Source of the DNA: Kitasatospora phosalacinea
GTDB taxonomy: Bacteria > Actinomycetota > Actinomycetes > Streptomycetales > Streptomycetaceae
NCBI RefSeq assembly: GCF_030268885.1
Contig: NZ_BSSA01000005.1
Location: 186,001 to 250,000, forward strand
Reading direction: 5' to 3'
Length of the DNA stretch: 64,000 bases
The notes below the pieces were generated by a model. That model did no database searches. It was given only the letters and a program-made list of their open reading frames with translations, and was not told the origin of the DNA. Position 1 is the stretch's first letter; every line of letters begins with the position of its first letter. The position numbers and the translations under genes were made by a program. This document shows, in pieces, positions 1-7,007 of the stretch.

Positions 1-38
1 CGCGGTCGGCGGGACCGTGGAGCGGAGCCGTAAATCGT

Positions 39-67
39 TTGGACGGGGGAGCGGGGGTTGGTACTGT
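39..67 (+). promoter_or_regulatory. Candidate vegetative promoter of the leader-GNAT transcript
   Basis: A -35-like TTGGAC at 39-44 and a -10-like TACTGT at 62-67 are separated by 17 bases, fitting the HrdB-type promoter of streptomycetes. The predicted start near 74 would give an mRNA that begins with the short reading frame at 108. No experimental support; inferred from spacing and sequence only. Confidence 0.4.
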
Positions 68-107
68 TCGGATCGCCGTGAACGGAAGCGAGGAGGTGAG
101 TTCCCCC

Positions 108-155
108 ATGAGAGCTGGATCGAGGCGGGTGCTCCCCCCTTCCCCCACGGTGTAA
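108..155 (+). CDS. Short upstream reading frame (15 aa), possible leader peptide
   Basis: ATG at 108 follows a strong ribosome binding site (AGGAGGTGAG at 91-100, 7 bases upstream) and encodes MRAGSRRVLPPSPTV before a TAA stop at 153. The peptide has two arginines and then a Pro-Pro-Ser-Pro run near its end, the kind of sequence that can slow ribosomes. It lies between a good promoter and the GNAT gene and is followed at once by a hairpin (156-176). That arrangement fits a translated leader that could control downstream expression. No family is recognised. A chance ORF is possible, but the binding site is better than that of most genes in this window. Confidence 0.5.
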   Translation: MRAGSRRVLPPSPTV

Positions 156-176
156 CGACTGACACAGGTGTCGTCG
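156..176 (+). promoter_or_regulatory. Hairpin directly after the leader reading frame
   Basis: CGAC and GACAC (156-159, 161-165) can pair with GTGTC and GTCG (168-176) around a 2-base AG turn, with T160 bulged. The stem begins one base after the leader stop codon, so a ribosome paused near the leader end would cover or free it. No U-run follows, so it is not an obvious intrinsic terminator. Confidence 0.35.
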
Positions 177-222
177 GGAGCGCCCGCGTGAGAACGCAAG
201 CACTCCTGAGAGGCGAGAGCCG

Positions 223-981
223 ATGAACGACACCGTGCAGATCATCCGGGTCGACGAGACCCAGTGGCAGGCCCTGTCCGACGACGTGGTCGTCGGCGAG
301 GCGGACCTGTCCCGGCGCCCCGACGGGCGCCGCTTCGTGAGCATCGACGTGTGGGACGACGCGGCCTTCGCGCCGCTGGCCACCGCGATGCTCGCCGCCC
401 TGCCCGCGCCCCTGCACACCCTGGTCGCGGGGGAGGACACCGAGTCGGCCGCCCGCTGGGGCCGGGCCGGGTTCGTCGCCGAACGGCGGGAGTGGGAGTA
501 CGTCCTGCCCACCGCCGTGGCGGACCCCCGCCCCGCCCCCGGGGTCACCGTGCTGCCCGCCGGAACGGCCGACGAGGCCGAACTCCGGCTGCTGGACCGG
601 GAGATCCGGGCCGAGGTCGAGGCCGCCTCCGGCTGGCACACCATGCCCGCGGAGGTTCGACCCGGCCCACCGGGGGACACTCTGATCGACCCGTCCCTGT
701 ACGCCGTCGCCGTCCACGAGGGCCGGTACGCGGGCCTGATCCGCGTGGTCCGCGCCCGGGGCCGAGGCCCCGCCCGGATCGGCCTGCTCGCGGTCCGCGC
801 CGCCCACCAGCGGCACGGCCTCGGCCGCTCCCTGCTCGCCCACGCCCTGCACGCCCTGCACGAAACCGGCACCACCTCGGCCCGGGCCGAGGTCGACTGG
901 TCCCGCACCGCCGCCACCACCCTCCTGGAGGACTTCGGCGCCGAACGGACCGGCCACCTCCTGCACCTGGTCCACCCCTGA
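223..981 (+). CDS. GNAT-family N-acetyltransferase
   Basis: A 252-residue protein whose C-terminal half (about 165-250) carries the acetyl-CoA binding pattern of the GNAT fold: a beta strand ending in IGLLAV, then [14 protein letters not shown] matching the Q/R-x-x-G-x-G/A loop, then a helix. The N-terminal half (about 1-110) looks like a degenerate second GNAT or linker domain. It would transfer an acetyl group from acetyl-CoA to an amine on a small molecule or protein; the acceptor cannot be told. The ATG at 223 is preceded by GAGAGGCGAGAG. The gene lies downstream of the leader frame and just ahead of an IF-1 paralogue, 50 bases away, so the two may share a transcript. Cytoplasmic, no signal peptide. 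Confidence 0.85.
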   Translation: MNDTVQIIRVDETQWQALSDDVVVGEADLSRRPDGRRFVSIDVWDDAAFAPLATAMLAALPAPLHTLVAGEDTESAARWGRAGFVAERREWEYVLPTAVADPRPAPGVTVLPAGTADEAELRLLDREIRAEVEAASGWHTMPAEVRPGPPGDTLIDPSLYAVAVHEGRYAGLIRVVRARGRGPARIGLLAVRAAHQRHGLGRSLLAHALHALHETGTTSARAEVDWSRTAATTLLEDFGAERTGHLLHLVHP

Positions 982-1031
982 CGGACACTCCTGCCAGACA
1001 CCCAGTTTCCCCACCAGAGAATCGAGACCCC

Positions 1032-1256
1032 TTGCCGCGCGTATCGAAGGGCCTGGAACTCGAGGGCACCGTCCTCGAGTGCCTGCGCAACGCCACCTTC
1101 AAGGTGGAACTGCAGAACGGCCACCACGTACTGGCCCACATCAGCGGAAAGATCCGCAAGAACTACATCAAGATCCTCCCGTTCGACCGCGTCCTGGTCG
1201 AACTCAGCCCGTACGACCTGACCAGGGGCCGCATCATGTACCGCTACCGCAACTGA
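1032..1256 (+). CDS. infA: Translation initiation factor IF-1 (probable second copy)
   Basis: A 74-residue S1/OB-fold protein almost entirely made of the IF-1 domain, with the family signatures [33 protein letters not shown] and [12 protein letters not shown]-1 binds the A site of the 30S subunit during initiation. The start is TTG at 1032; no ATG or GTG in frame gives the right length. It is divergent from the usual streptomycete IF-1 around the N-terminus and around [10 protein letters not shown], and it is not next to rpmJ, rpsM or rpsK, where the housekeeping infA sits. This is therefore probably an accessory paralogue. A GC-rich hairpin (1277-1305) follows and probably ends the transcript. 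Confidence 0.88.
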   Translation: MPRVSKGLELEGTVLECLRNATFKVELQNGHHVLAHISGKIRKNYIKILPFDRVLVELSPYDLTRGRIMYRYRN

Positions 1257-1276
1257 CCCGTCCCCGCGTCCGCCCG

Positions 1277-1305
1277 CCCCGCCGCCGCGCCCGTCGGCGG
1301 CGGGG
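1277..1305 (+). terminator. Terminator-like hairpin after infA
   Basis: Perfect 11-base arms CCCCGCCGCCG (1277-1287) and CGGCGGCGGGG (1295-1305) around a 7-base loop, 20 bases after the infA stop. There is no U-tract, which is common for streptomycete terminators. Confidence 0.55.
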
Positions 1306-1380
1306 CCGCGGGTGTGGGACGCCGCACATCGGGGCGGCGCGCGTTGCCCCGGTCGTGCGGCGGGTGACAGAGTGCCGGGC

Positions 1381-2565
1381 ATGGTGGCACAGGCGCACGC
1401 ACGGGCGCAGGTCGGGGAAGCGGGCGCGGGTCCGGAGCGGGTGTTCGACTGGCTGGACGAGGCCGCGGCCGTCCGCGAGGAGGCCGGGCTGACCAGGCGG
1501 CTGCGCAGCCGTCCGGCCGACGACCCGGTGCTCGACCTGGCCTCCAACGACTACCTCGGACTGACCCGCCACCCGGCCGTCACCGCGGCCGCCGCCGAGG
1601 CGGCCGTCCGCTGGGGCGGCGGCGCGACCGGCTCCCGGCTGGTCACCGGCACCACCGAGGCGCACACCGCGCTGGAGCGCGAACTCGCCGAGTTCTGCGG
1701 CTACCAGGCAGCCCTGGTGTTCTCCTCCGGCTACACCGCCAACCTCGCCGTCCTGACCGCGCTCGCCGGGCCGGACACCCTGATCGTCTCCGACGCCCAC
1801 AACCACGCCTCGCTGATCGACGGCTGCCGCCTCGCCCGGGGCCGGGTCGCCCGCGCCGCGCACGCCGACCCCGCCGCGGTGCGCGAGGCCCTCGCCGCCC
1901 GCGCCGAACCCCGCGCCCTGGTGGTCACCGACTCGGTGTTCTCGGTCGACGGCAACGCCGCCCCGCTCGCCGCCCACCTCGCCGCCGCCCGCGCGCACGG
2001 CGCCGCCCTGGTCATCGACGACGCGCACGGCCTGGGCGTGCTCGGCCCCGGCGGTGCGGGCGCCGGAGCCGCCGCGGGCATCGCCGGGCAGCCCGACGTG
2101 GTCGCCACCGCGACGCTCTCCAAGTCCCTCGGCTCCCAGGGCGGCGTCGTCCTCGGCCCCGAACGGGTGATCCGCCACCTGGTCTCCGCCGCCCGCACCT
2201 TCATCTTCGACACCGGCCTCGCCCCCGCCGCCGTCGGCGCCGCCCTCGGCGCGCTGCGCCTGCTGCGCGCCGAACCCGGCCGGGCCGCCGACGCCCTGCG
2301 GGTGGCCCGCGAACTCGCCGACCGGCTCGCCGGAGCGGGCCTGGACGCCTCCGCCCCCGACGGCGCCGTGGTCTCCGTCCGCGCCGACGACCCCGAGCAC
2401 GCCGTCCGCTGGGCCGCCGCCTGCCGGGACGAGGGCCTGGCCGTCGGCTGCTTCCGGCCCCCGTCCGTCCCCGACGGCGTCCCGCGGCTGCGGCTGACCG
2501 CCCGCGCCGACCTGACGGCCGAGCAGGTCGCCTTCGCGGCCGACGTGGTCCTCAAGACCCGCTGA
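1381..2565 (+). CDS. bioF: 8-amino-7-oxononanoate synthase-like enzyme (alpha-oxoamine synthase)
   Basis: A 394-residue PLP enzyme of the alpha-oxoamine synthase family. Visible marks are the N-terminal LASNDYLGL, the glycine-rich GGGATGSRLVTG, SDAHNHASLIDG, the VIDDAHGLGVLG Asp-His motif and ATLSKSLGSQGG carrying the Schiff-base lysine. BioF condenses pimeloyl-ACP (or -CoA) with L-alanine in biotin synthesis; the length matches BioF. No other biotin gene is within the window, so assignment rests on sequence alone and another CoA/amino-acid condensing specificity is possible. The start is taken at ATG 1381; an in-frame GTG at 1312 would add an unconvincing 23-residue lead. A second family member, kbl, lies at 47.2 kb. 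Confidence 0.8.
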   Translation: MVAQAHARAQVGEAGAGPERVFDWLDEAAAVREEAGLTRRLRSRPADDPVLDLASNDYLGLTRHPAVTAAAAEAAVRWGGGATGSRLVTGTTEAHTALERELAEFCGYQAALVFSSGYTANLAVLTALAGPDTLIVSDAHNHASLIDGCRLARGRVARAAHADPAAVREALAARAEPRALVVTDSVFSVDGNAAPLAAHLAAARAHGAALVIDDAHGLGVLGPGGAGAGAAAGIAGQPDVVATATLSKSLGSQGGVVLGPERVIRHLVSAARTFIFDTGLAPAAVGAALGALRLLRAEPGRAADALRVARELADRLAGAGLDASAPDGAVVSVRADDPEHAVRWAAACRDEGLAVGCFRPPSVPDGVPRLRLTARADLTAEQVAFAADVVLKTR

Positions 2566-2626
2566 AGGACCCGCTGAAGGACCGCTGGAGGACCCGGTCG
2601 GGCGCCGGGCGGGATCAGCCTCGGCC

Positions 2627-4144
2627 TCAGCCGAAGACCACCTGGTCGACCGTCCAGAACGCCGAGTTGGTGCCGGTGTAGCGGAACTGGAAGCGGGCCG
2701 TGGACGCCCCCGCCGGGACGGCCACCTCCAGGTGCTCGACCGTGTTCAGGTCGGAGCGGTAGGACTTCACCAACTGCGCGGCCCCGCCGTCGAAGGACAC
2801 GTACACGTCGCCGGTCTGCGGGCCGTCCACCTTGTAGTCGGTGGCGAAGGACAGCGTGCCGCGGGTGCGGCCCGCCACCGGGTAGGCCGGGCTGACCAGC
2901 GTCGAGTCGAACGGGCCGGTGCCGTGCGACCTGTCGTCCCACTCGTCGGAGTCGGCGACCGCGAACACGTTGCGGGCCCGGACGTTGGTCTCCCGGCCCT
3001 GGCCCAGCTGCGCCGCCGTCCAGAACTCGTCGGTGGCGAACGCCCAGCCGCGCCACTCGGTGACGCCGCCGCTCGGCATCCGCGAGTCGTCGACCGTCCA
3101 GCCGGCCGGCGGGATGTGGGTGAAGCCCTTGACCGTCGAGCCGATGCCGGTCTCGTCCACCCGGGTCTGCAGGCTCGGGCGCAGCGCGTCGAACGCGTCC
3201 GGCACGATCTCGTCCACCGGCCTGCCGTCCAGGCCCCAGGCCGGATCGACCGGCACGCCCTCGTGCTCGAGCACGGTCGGCGCGATGTCCACCGGCTTCA
3301 CGTCGTAGCGGTGCGCCCCGGCCGCGTACCCCCGGCCGTTGAGGACCATCCAGGTCTGCCGCTCGTTGGCGCTGTTGCCGCCGTGGCCGCCCGCGTCGGT
3401 GTGGCCGTGGTCGGTGGTGACCACGACCAGCCAGTCCTCCGCGGCGTACGAGGGGCGGGACCTGAGCGCGGTCAGCACCTGCCCGACCAGGCCGTCCGCG
3501 CCGTGGATCGCCGCCAGGTACTGGCCGGACGCGCCGCCGTAGGAGTGCCCGGCCTCGTCCACCTCGTCGAAGTGCAGGAACACCGAGTCCGGGTTGCCGT
3601 GCGCCAGGTAGTCGGCGGCGTCCGAGGCGGTCTTCGCGTCGTTCTCGCCCTCGGGGATCCGCAGGTCGGCGGTGCCGTTGAAGACGTTCGCGGTGATCGG
3701 GTTCCAGGAGCCGATGACCAGCGTCGAGTTCGCCGGGTCCGCGGCCTCCAGGCGGCTCGCGTAATCCGGGTACAGGTCGAAGCGCGCACCGGTGAAGTTG
3801 TTGTCCAGCACCCGGTGCTTGTCCGGCCACGCGCCGGTCGCGATGGTCGACCACCCCGGGCCGGAGAGCGTCGGCGCCAGCGGGTTCGCGTAGAGGTTCG
3901 ACGTCGCCGTGGTGCCCGAGGCCATCAGCGCCTTCAGGTTCGGCGCGTCCGCCGCCAGCAGCTTGTCGTACCGGGTGCCGTCGATGCCGATCACCAGCGT
4001 CTTGGCCTGCTTGCTGCCGTTCGGCAGGCCGTTGTACGCGCCGCCCGCCGCGGCGGCGGACGAACCGTCCAGCGGGACGAGCGCGGCCGCGGCGACGGCC
4101 GCCGCGGAGAGGGAAAGGGCCAGGGTGGAACGGGAGTTGCGCAC
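2627..4144 (-). CDS. Secreted alkaline-phosphatase-fold phosphodiesterase/nucleotide pyrophosphatase
   Basis: A 505-residue exported enzyme. GTG at 4144 is preceded by GGGAG at a suitable distance, and the resulting N-terminus is a classic signal peptide (RNSR, then an Ala/Leu-rich core, then SSAAAA). The catalytic domain (about 45-350) shows LVIGIDGTRYDKL, a metal-binding Asp; a Thr in APTLSGPGWSTIATG as likely nucleophile; DEVDEAGHSYG; and TTDHGHTDAGGHGG, giving the Asp-His pair of type I phosphodiesterases. The C-terminal ~150 residues look like a beta-sandwich carbohydrate-binding or jelly-roll module. It would cleave phosphodiester or pyrophosphate bonds outside the cell. It is monocistronic and convergent with bioF. 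Confidence 0.8.
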   Translation of the reverse strand: MRNSRSTLALSLSAAAVAAAALVPLDGSSAAAAGGAYNGLPNGSKQAKTLVIGIDGTRYDKLLAADAPNLKALMASGTTATSNLYANPLAPTLSGPGWSTIATGAWPDKHRVLDNNFTGARFDLYPDYASRLEAADPANSTLVIGSWNPITANVFNGTADLRIPEGENDAKTASDAADYLAHGNPDSVFLHFDEVDEAGHSYGGASGQYLAAIHGADGLVGQVLTALRSRPSYAAEDWLVVVTTDHGHTDAGGHGGNSANERQTWMVLNGRGYAAGAHRYDVKPVDIAPTVLEHEGVPVDPAWGLDGRPVDEIVPDAFDALRPSLQTRVDETGIGSTVKGFTHIPPAGWTVDDSRMPSGGVTEWRGWAFATDEFWTAAQLGQGRETNVRARNVFAVADSDEWDDRSHGTGPFDSTLVSPAYPVAGRTRGTLSFATDYKVDGPQTGDVYVSFDGGAAQLVKSYRSDLNTVEHLEVAVPAGASTARFQFRYTGTNSAFWTVDQVVFG

Positions 4145-4196
4145 GGGGGCTCCCAACGGGAAAGCGGCACGGTGCGGTCGCACCGACAACCGAGGA

Positions 4197-4262
4197 TGGA
4201 CCGGGCGGGCGAGCGCGAACCCGCCCCGAGTCCACAGTTGTATGAACAAGTGTCGAAATTCA
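4197..4262 (-). promoter_or_regulatory. Probable promoter region of the secreted phosphodiesterase gene
   Basis: On the reverse strand this AT-richer patch contains ACTTGTTCATACAACT, a near-palindrome, about 80-100 bases upstream of the GTG start. The GTTCA core resembles one half of a PHO box, which would suit a phosphorus-scavenging enzyme, but a second clear repeat is missing. Treat as a candidate only. Confidence 0.25.
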
Positions 4263-4267
4263 GTGGG

Positions 4268-4326
4268 CCCTGCCCCTGCCCCTGGCCCTGCCCCTGGCCC
4301 TGCCCCTGCCCCTACCCCGGCCGGGG
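4268..4326. repeat. Hexamer tandem repeat ending in a palindrome
   Basis: Eight successive 6-base units of the form CCCTGC or CCCTGG (4268-4315, last unit degenerate), followed by the 12-base palindrome CCCCGGCCGGGG (4315-4326). It lies in the 3' region of the leftward oxidoreductase gene, whose stop is at 4329-4331, and upstream of the phosphodiesterase promoter. The palindrome may act as a terminator; the hexamers look like replication-slippage sequence. Confidence 0.7.
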
Positions 4327-4328
4327 CC

Positions 4329-5261
4329 TCAGAGGGTCAGCACGATCTTGCCGCGGGTGTCCCCGCGTTCGATCAGCTCGTGGGCCTTGGCCGCCTCCTC
4401 CAGCGGGAGGGCGTGTTCGACGTGCGGGCGCAGCAGGCCGTCCTCGACCAGGGCGGTGAGCGCCTCCAGGCCGACCCGGTCGGGTTCGACGGTGACGCCG
4501 GCGAAGCGGCGCCCGGCCGCGGTGGTGGCGTCGCGCAGGGCGGTGTCGGTGCGGGCGACCAGGGTGACCAGCAGGCCGCCGGGGCGCAGCACCCCGATCG
4601 AGCGGGGGCCGACCGGGCCGCCGACGCCGTCCAGGACGACGTCCAGGTCGGAGAGCACCTCGGTGAAGTCGGTGCTGCGGTGGTCGACCACCTCGTCGGC
4701 GCCGAGCCCGCGTACGAACTCCGCCTTCCCGCCGCTGGCGGTGGCGACCACGTACGCCCCGCGGGCCTTGGCGATCTGCACCGCGAGGTGGCCGACCCCG
4801 CCGCCGGCCGCGTGCACCAGCACCCGCTGCCCGGGGCCGACCTGCGCGGTGTCGACGAGCGCCTGCCAGGCGGTCAGCCCGGCCAGCGGCAGCGCGGCGG
4901 CCCGCACGTGGTCGAGGTTCGCGGGCTTGCGGGCCAACTGCCGGGACGGGACGGCCACGTACTCGGCGTACCCGTTGCCCGGCCGGGGGAAGAACGGCAT
5001 CCCGTACACCTCGTCGCCGACCGCGAACCTGGTCACGCCCGGCACCACCTCCTCGACCACCCCGGAGACGTCCCAGCCGAGCACGAACGGCGGCTCGCCC
5101 AGCAGCGGGAACGCGCCGGAACGGACCATCGCGTCCACGGGGTTGACGGCGGCGGCGTGCACCCGGACGAGGACCTCGGAGGGCAGCGGGACGGGGCGGG
5201 GCAGGTCGACGGTGTGCAGTACGGACGGGGCACCGACGGTGGACTGGGAGACGGCACGCAC
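4329..5261 (-). CDS. Zinc-independent quinone oxidoreductase-type NADPH dehydrogenase (MDR family)
   Basis: A 310-residue medium-chain dehydrogenase/reductase. It has the N-terminal GroES-like fold (AAVNPVDAMVRSG, LGWDVSGVV) without catalytic or structural zinc cysteines, then a Rossmann domain with VLVHAAGGGVGHLAVQIAKARGA and the ending GDTRGKIVL typical of quinone oxidoreductases. Such enzymes reduce quinones or enones with NADPH. GTG at 5261 is chosen because AAGGAG stands 7 bases upstream. It follows the alpha/beta hydrolase gene by 62 bases on the same strand, and both are probably controlled by the divergent TetR gene at 6239. Confidence 0.85.
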   Translation of the reverse strand: MRAVSQSTVGAPSVLHTVDLPRPVPLPSEVLVRVHAAAVNPVDAMVRSGAFPLLGEPPFVLGWDVSGVVEEVVPGVTRFAVGDEVYGMPFFPRPGNGYAEYVAVPSRQLARKPANLDHVRAAALPLAGLTAWQALVDTAQVGPGQRVLVHAAGGGVGHLAVQIAKARGAYVVATASGGKAEFVRGLGADEVVDHRSTDFTEVLSDLDVVLDGVGGPVGPRSIGVLRPGGLLVTLVARTDTALRDATTAAGRRFAGVTVEPDRVGLEALTALVEDGLLRPHVEHALPLEEAAKAHELIERGDTRGKIVLTL

Positions 5262-5323
5262 GACAGGACTCCTTGGTGGCAGGCGGGAAAAGGGGAATGG
5301 TGCGGGTCGGGCGGTGGTGCGGG

Positions 5324-6139
5324 TCAGGCGCTGGCGCGGTGCTCGGCCAGGAAGCCGGTGATCAGCTCCTGCCACTGCGCGGGCCGCTCGGCGAACGGCA
5401 GGTGCCCGGTGGGCAGTTCGACGGACCGGGCGCCGGGGATGCGCGCGGCCAGCTCGCGCTGCAGGGCGGGCGGGACCAGCGGGTCGGCGGTGGTGGTGAC
5501 GACCAGGGTGGGCGCCTGGACGCGGGCCAGGTCGGCGCGCACGTCGATCCGCCGGACCAGGTCGACGTGCTCGGGGGTGCCGGGCGGCAGCGTCGCGGCC
5601 AGGGCGTCGATCGCCCCGCGCAGCGCGGCCGGGTCGGTGGCGTTCAGGGCCTCGGTGCTGAACGCCACCAGGGTCAGGAACTCGGCGAGCAGTCCGGGCG
5701 CACCGGAGGCGTACAGCTCGCTCCACAGCCGGGCGGCGAGGTCCAGCCGGGCGTCGCGGTGGGCGAAGGTCGCGGTCAGCACCAGGGCGCTGACCCGCTC
5801 CGGGTGGCGGGCGGCGGCGCGGATCGCGACCGGGCCGCCGAGCGAGAACCCGGCCAGGGCGAAGCGGTCGAGGCCCTCGGCGTCGGCGGCGGCGACCAGC
5901 TGGTCGGCGAGTTCGTCGGCGTCCAACGGGCCGGTGGCGCGCGGCGATCCGCCGGTGCCGGGCCAGTCGACGCCGACCACGGTGTGCCCGGCGGCCAGAC
6001 CGTCCAGGATCGGCCCGTAGTTCGCCTCGGTGCTGCCGCCCGCGCCGTGGGCGAGCAGCAGACCGGGACCGGAGCCGCGCACGGTGCGGGCCAGCAGGGC
6101 GGCGGGTGCGGCGGACGTGCCGGAAGCGGTGACGGACAT
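5324..6139 (-). CDS. Alpha/beta-fold hydrolase
   Basis: A 271-residue single-domain hydrolase. The oxyanion-hole strand LLLAHGAGGS is at about 27-36, the nucleophile elbow GFSLGG near 95-100, the acid in TTTADPLVPP and the histidine in PTGHLPF near the end. These give a complete Ser-Asp-His triad. Substrate is unknown; relatives act as esterases, haloperoxidase-like enzymes or lactonases. ATG 6139 has AGGAGG about 10 bases upstream. It is first in a two-gene leftward unit with the MDR oxidoreductase, and is transcribed away from the TetR gene across a 99-base region holding two operator-like inverted repeats. Confidence 0.85.
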   Translation of the reverse strand: MSVTASGTSAAPAALLARTVRGSGPGLLLAHGAGGSTEANYGPILDGLAAGHTVVGVDWPGTGGSPRATGPLDADELADQLVAAADAEGLDRFALAGFSLGGPVAIRAAARHPERVSALVLTATFAHRDARLDLAARLWSELYASGAPGLLAEFLTLVAFSTEALNATDPAALRGAIDALAATLPPGTPEHVDLVRRIDVRADLARVQAPTLVVTTTADPLVPPALQRELAARIPGARSVELPTGHLPFAERPAQWQELITGFLAEHRASA

Positions 6140-6176
6140 GGGAGTTCCCCCTCCTGGGGCGGTGTCGCCCCGAGTT

Positions 6177-6229
6177 CTGTAGTGGTCGCTACAGATGAAC
6201 CGTAGCACGCTCTGTAGGGATCGCTATAG
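6177..6229. promoter_or_regulatory. Two TetR operator-like inverted repeats in a divergent promoter
   Basis: CTGTAG-TGGTCG-CTACAG at 6177-6194 is a perfect 6-base inverted repeat with a 6-base centre. CTGTAG-GGATCG-CTATAG at 6212-6229 is a second copy with one changed base. The copies start 35 bases apart and occupy the space between the hydrolase start (6139) and the TetR start (6239), the second ending 9 bases before the regulator's ATG. This is the usual position for autorepression plus repression of the divergent target. Confidence 0.8.
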
Positions 6230-6238
6230 AATTCCGGC

Positions 6239-6928
6239 ATGACCACCAAGGGACGCCCGCGCAGCTTCGACCGGGACGCCGCGCTCGACGCGGCGCTGCA
6301 CGAGTTCTGGCGCCACGGGTACGAGGCCACCTCGCTGGCCGGGCTGACCAAGGCGATGGGCATCAACCCGCCCAGCCTGTACGCCGCGTTCGGCGACAAG
6401 CGGCGCCTGTTCACCGCCGCCGTCCAGCGCTACGCCGACACCCACGGCCGCTACGGCGCCCTGGCCCTCGCCCGGCCCACCGCCCGCGAGGCCGTCGAGA
6501 CCATGCTCAGGCTCGCCGCCGCGGAGTACGCCGCTCCCGGCCACCCGCCGGGCTGCCTGGTCGTCGACGGCGCCACCAACACCACCGACGCCGCCCGGGA
6601 CGTCCGGGAGGAACTGCGCGCCGTCCGGGAGGGCAACAAGAAGGCGATCGCCGCCAAGATCACCGCCGACGTGGCGGCCGGCCTGCTGCCCCCCGGGGTC
6701 GCCGAGGAGGCGGACGCCCTCGCGGGCTTCTACGCCTCCGTCATCCAGGGCATGTCCACCCAGGCCCGTGACGGCGCCGACCGGGCCGCGCTGGAGCGGA
6801 TCGCCGAGATCGCCCTGCGGGCCTGGCCCGCCGGACCGGACGCGGGCGCGGGCGCGGACGCGGGCGCCGGGACGGACGAGGGCGCCGGCGCGGACGCCGG
6901 GACGGGCGGCGGGACGGCAGGGGCCTGA
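6239..6928 (+). CDS. TetR-family transcriptional regulator
   Basis: A 229-residue repressor. The N-terminal helix-turn-helix (about 10-55) reads ALHEFWRHGYEATSLAGL then PPSLYAAFGDKRRLF, typical of the TetR family. The ligand-binding part resembles the group that controls short oxidoreductase or hydrolase operons and contains a Cys in PGCLVVDGAT. The last ~28 residues are a low-complexity Ala/Gly/Asp tail (repeats of AGADAG and similar) that is probably disordered and not conserved. It is divergent from the hydrolase-oxidoreductase pair, with twin inverted repeats between them. Autoregulation and control of that pair are inferred. Inducer unknown. Confidence 0.88.
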   Translation: MTTKGRPRSFDRDAALDAALHEFWRHGYEATSLAGLTKAMGINPPSLYAAFGDKRRLFTAAVQRYADTHGRYGALALARPTAREAVETMLRLAAAEYAAPGHPPGCLVVDGATNTTDAARDVREELRAVREGNKKAIAAKITADVAAGLLPPGVAEEADALAGFYASVIQGMSTQARDGADRAALERIAEIALRAWPAGPDAGAGADAGAGTDEGAGADAGTGGGTAGA

Positions 6929-6934
6929 AGCGCC

Positions 6935-6948
6935 GCGGGCCGGCCCGC
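6935..6948. terminator. GC-rich palindrome between convergent genes
   Basis: GCGGGCCGGCCCGC is a perfect 14-base palindrome lying 7 bases after the TetR stop and 60 bases before the 3' end of the leftward receptor gene. It may help terminate both transcripts, but it lacks a loop and a U-run. Confidence 0.3.
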
Positions 6949-7007
6949 CACCCGACCCGCGGCCCGGCCCGCTGGACGCGGGGCGCCAGCTGCCGACCGG
7001 CCCCCGC

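Noticed and set aside
17..226. Open frame of 69 codons before the GNAT gene
   Set aside because: Start lacks a ribosome binding site and composition is random; the 15-codon frame at 108 has a much better start.
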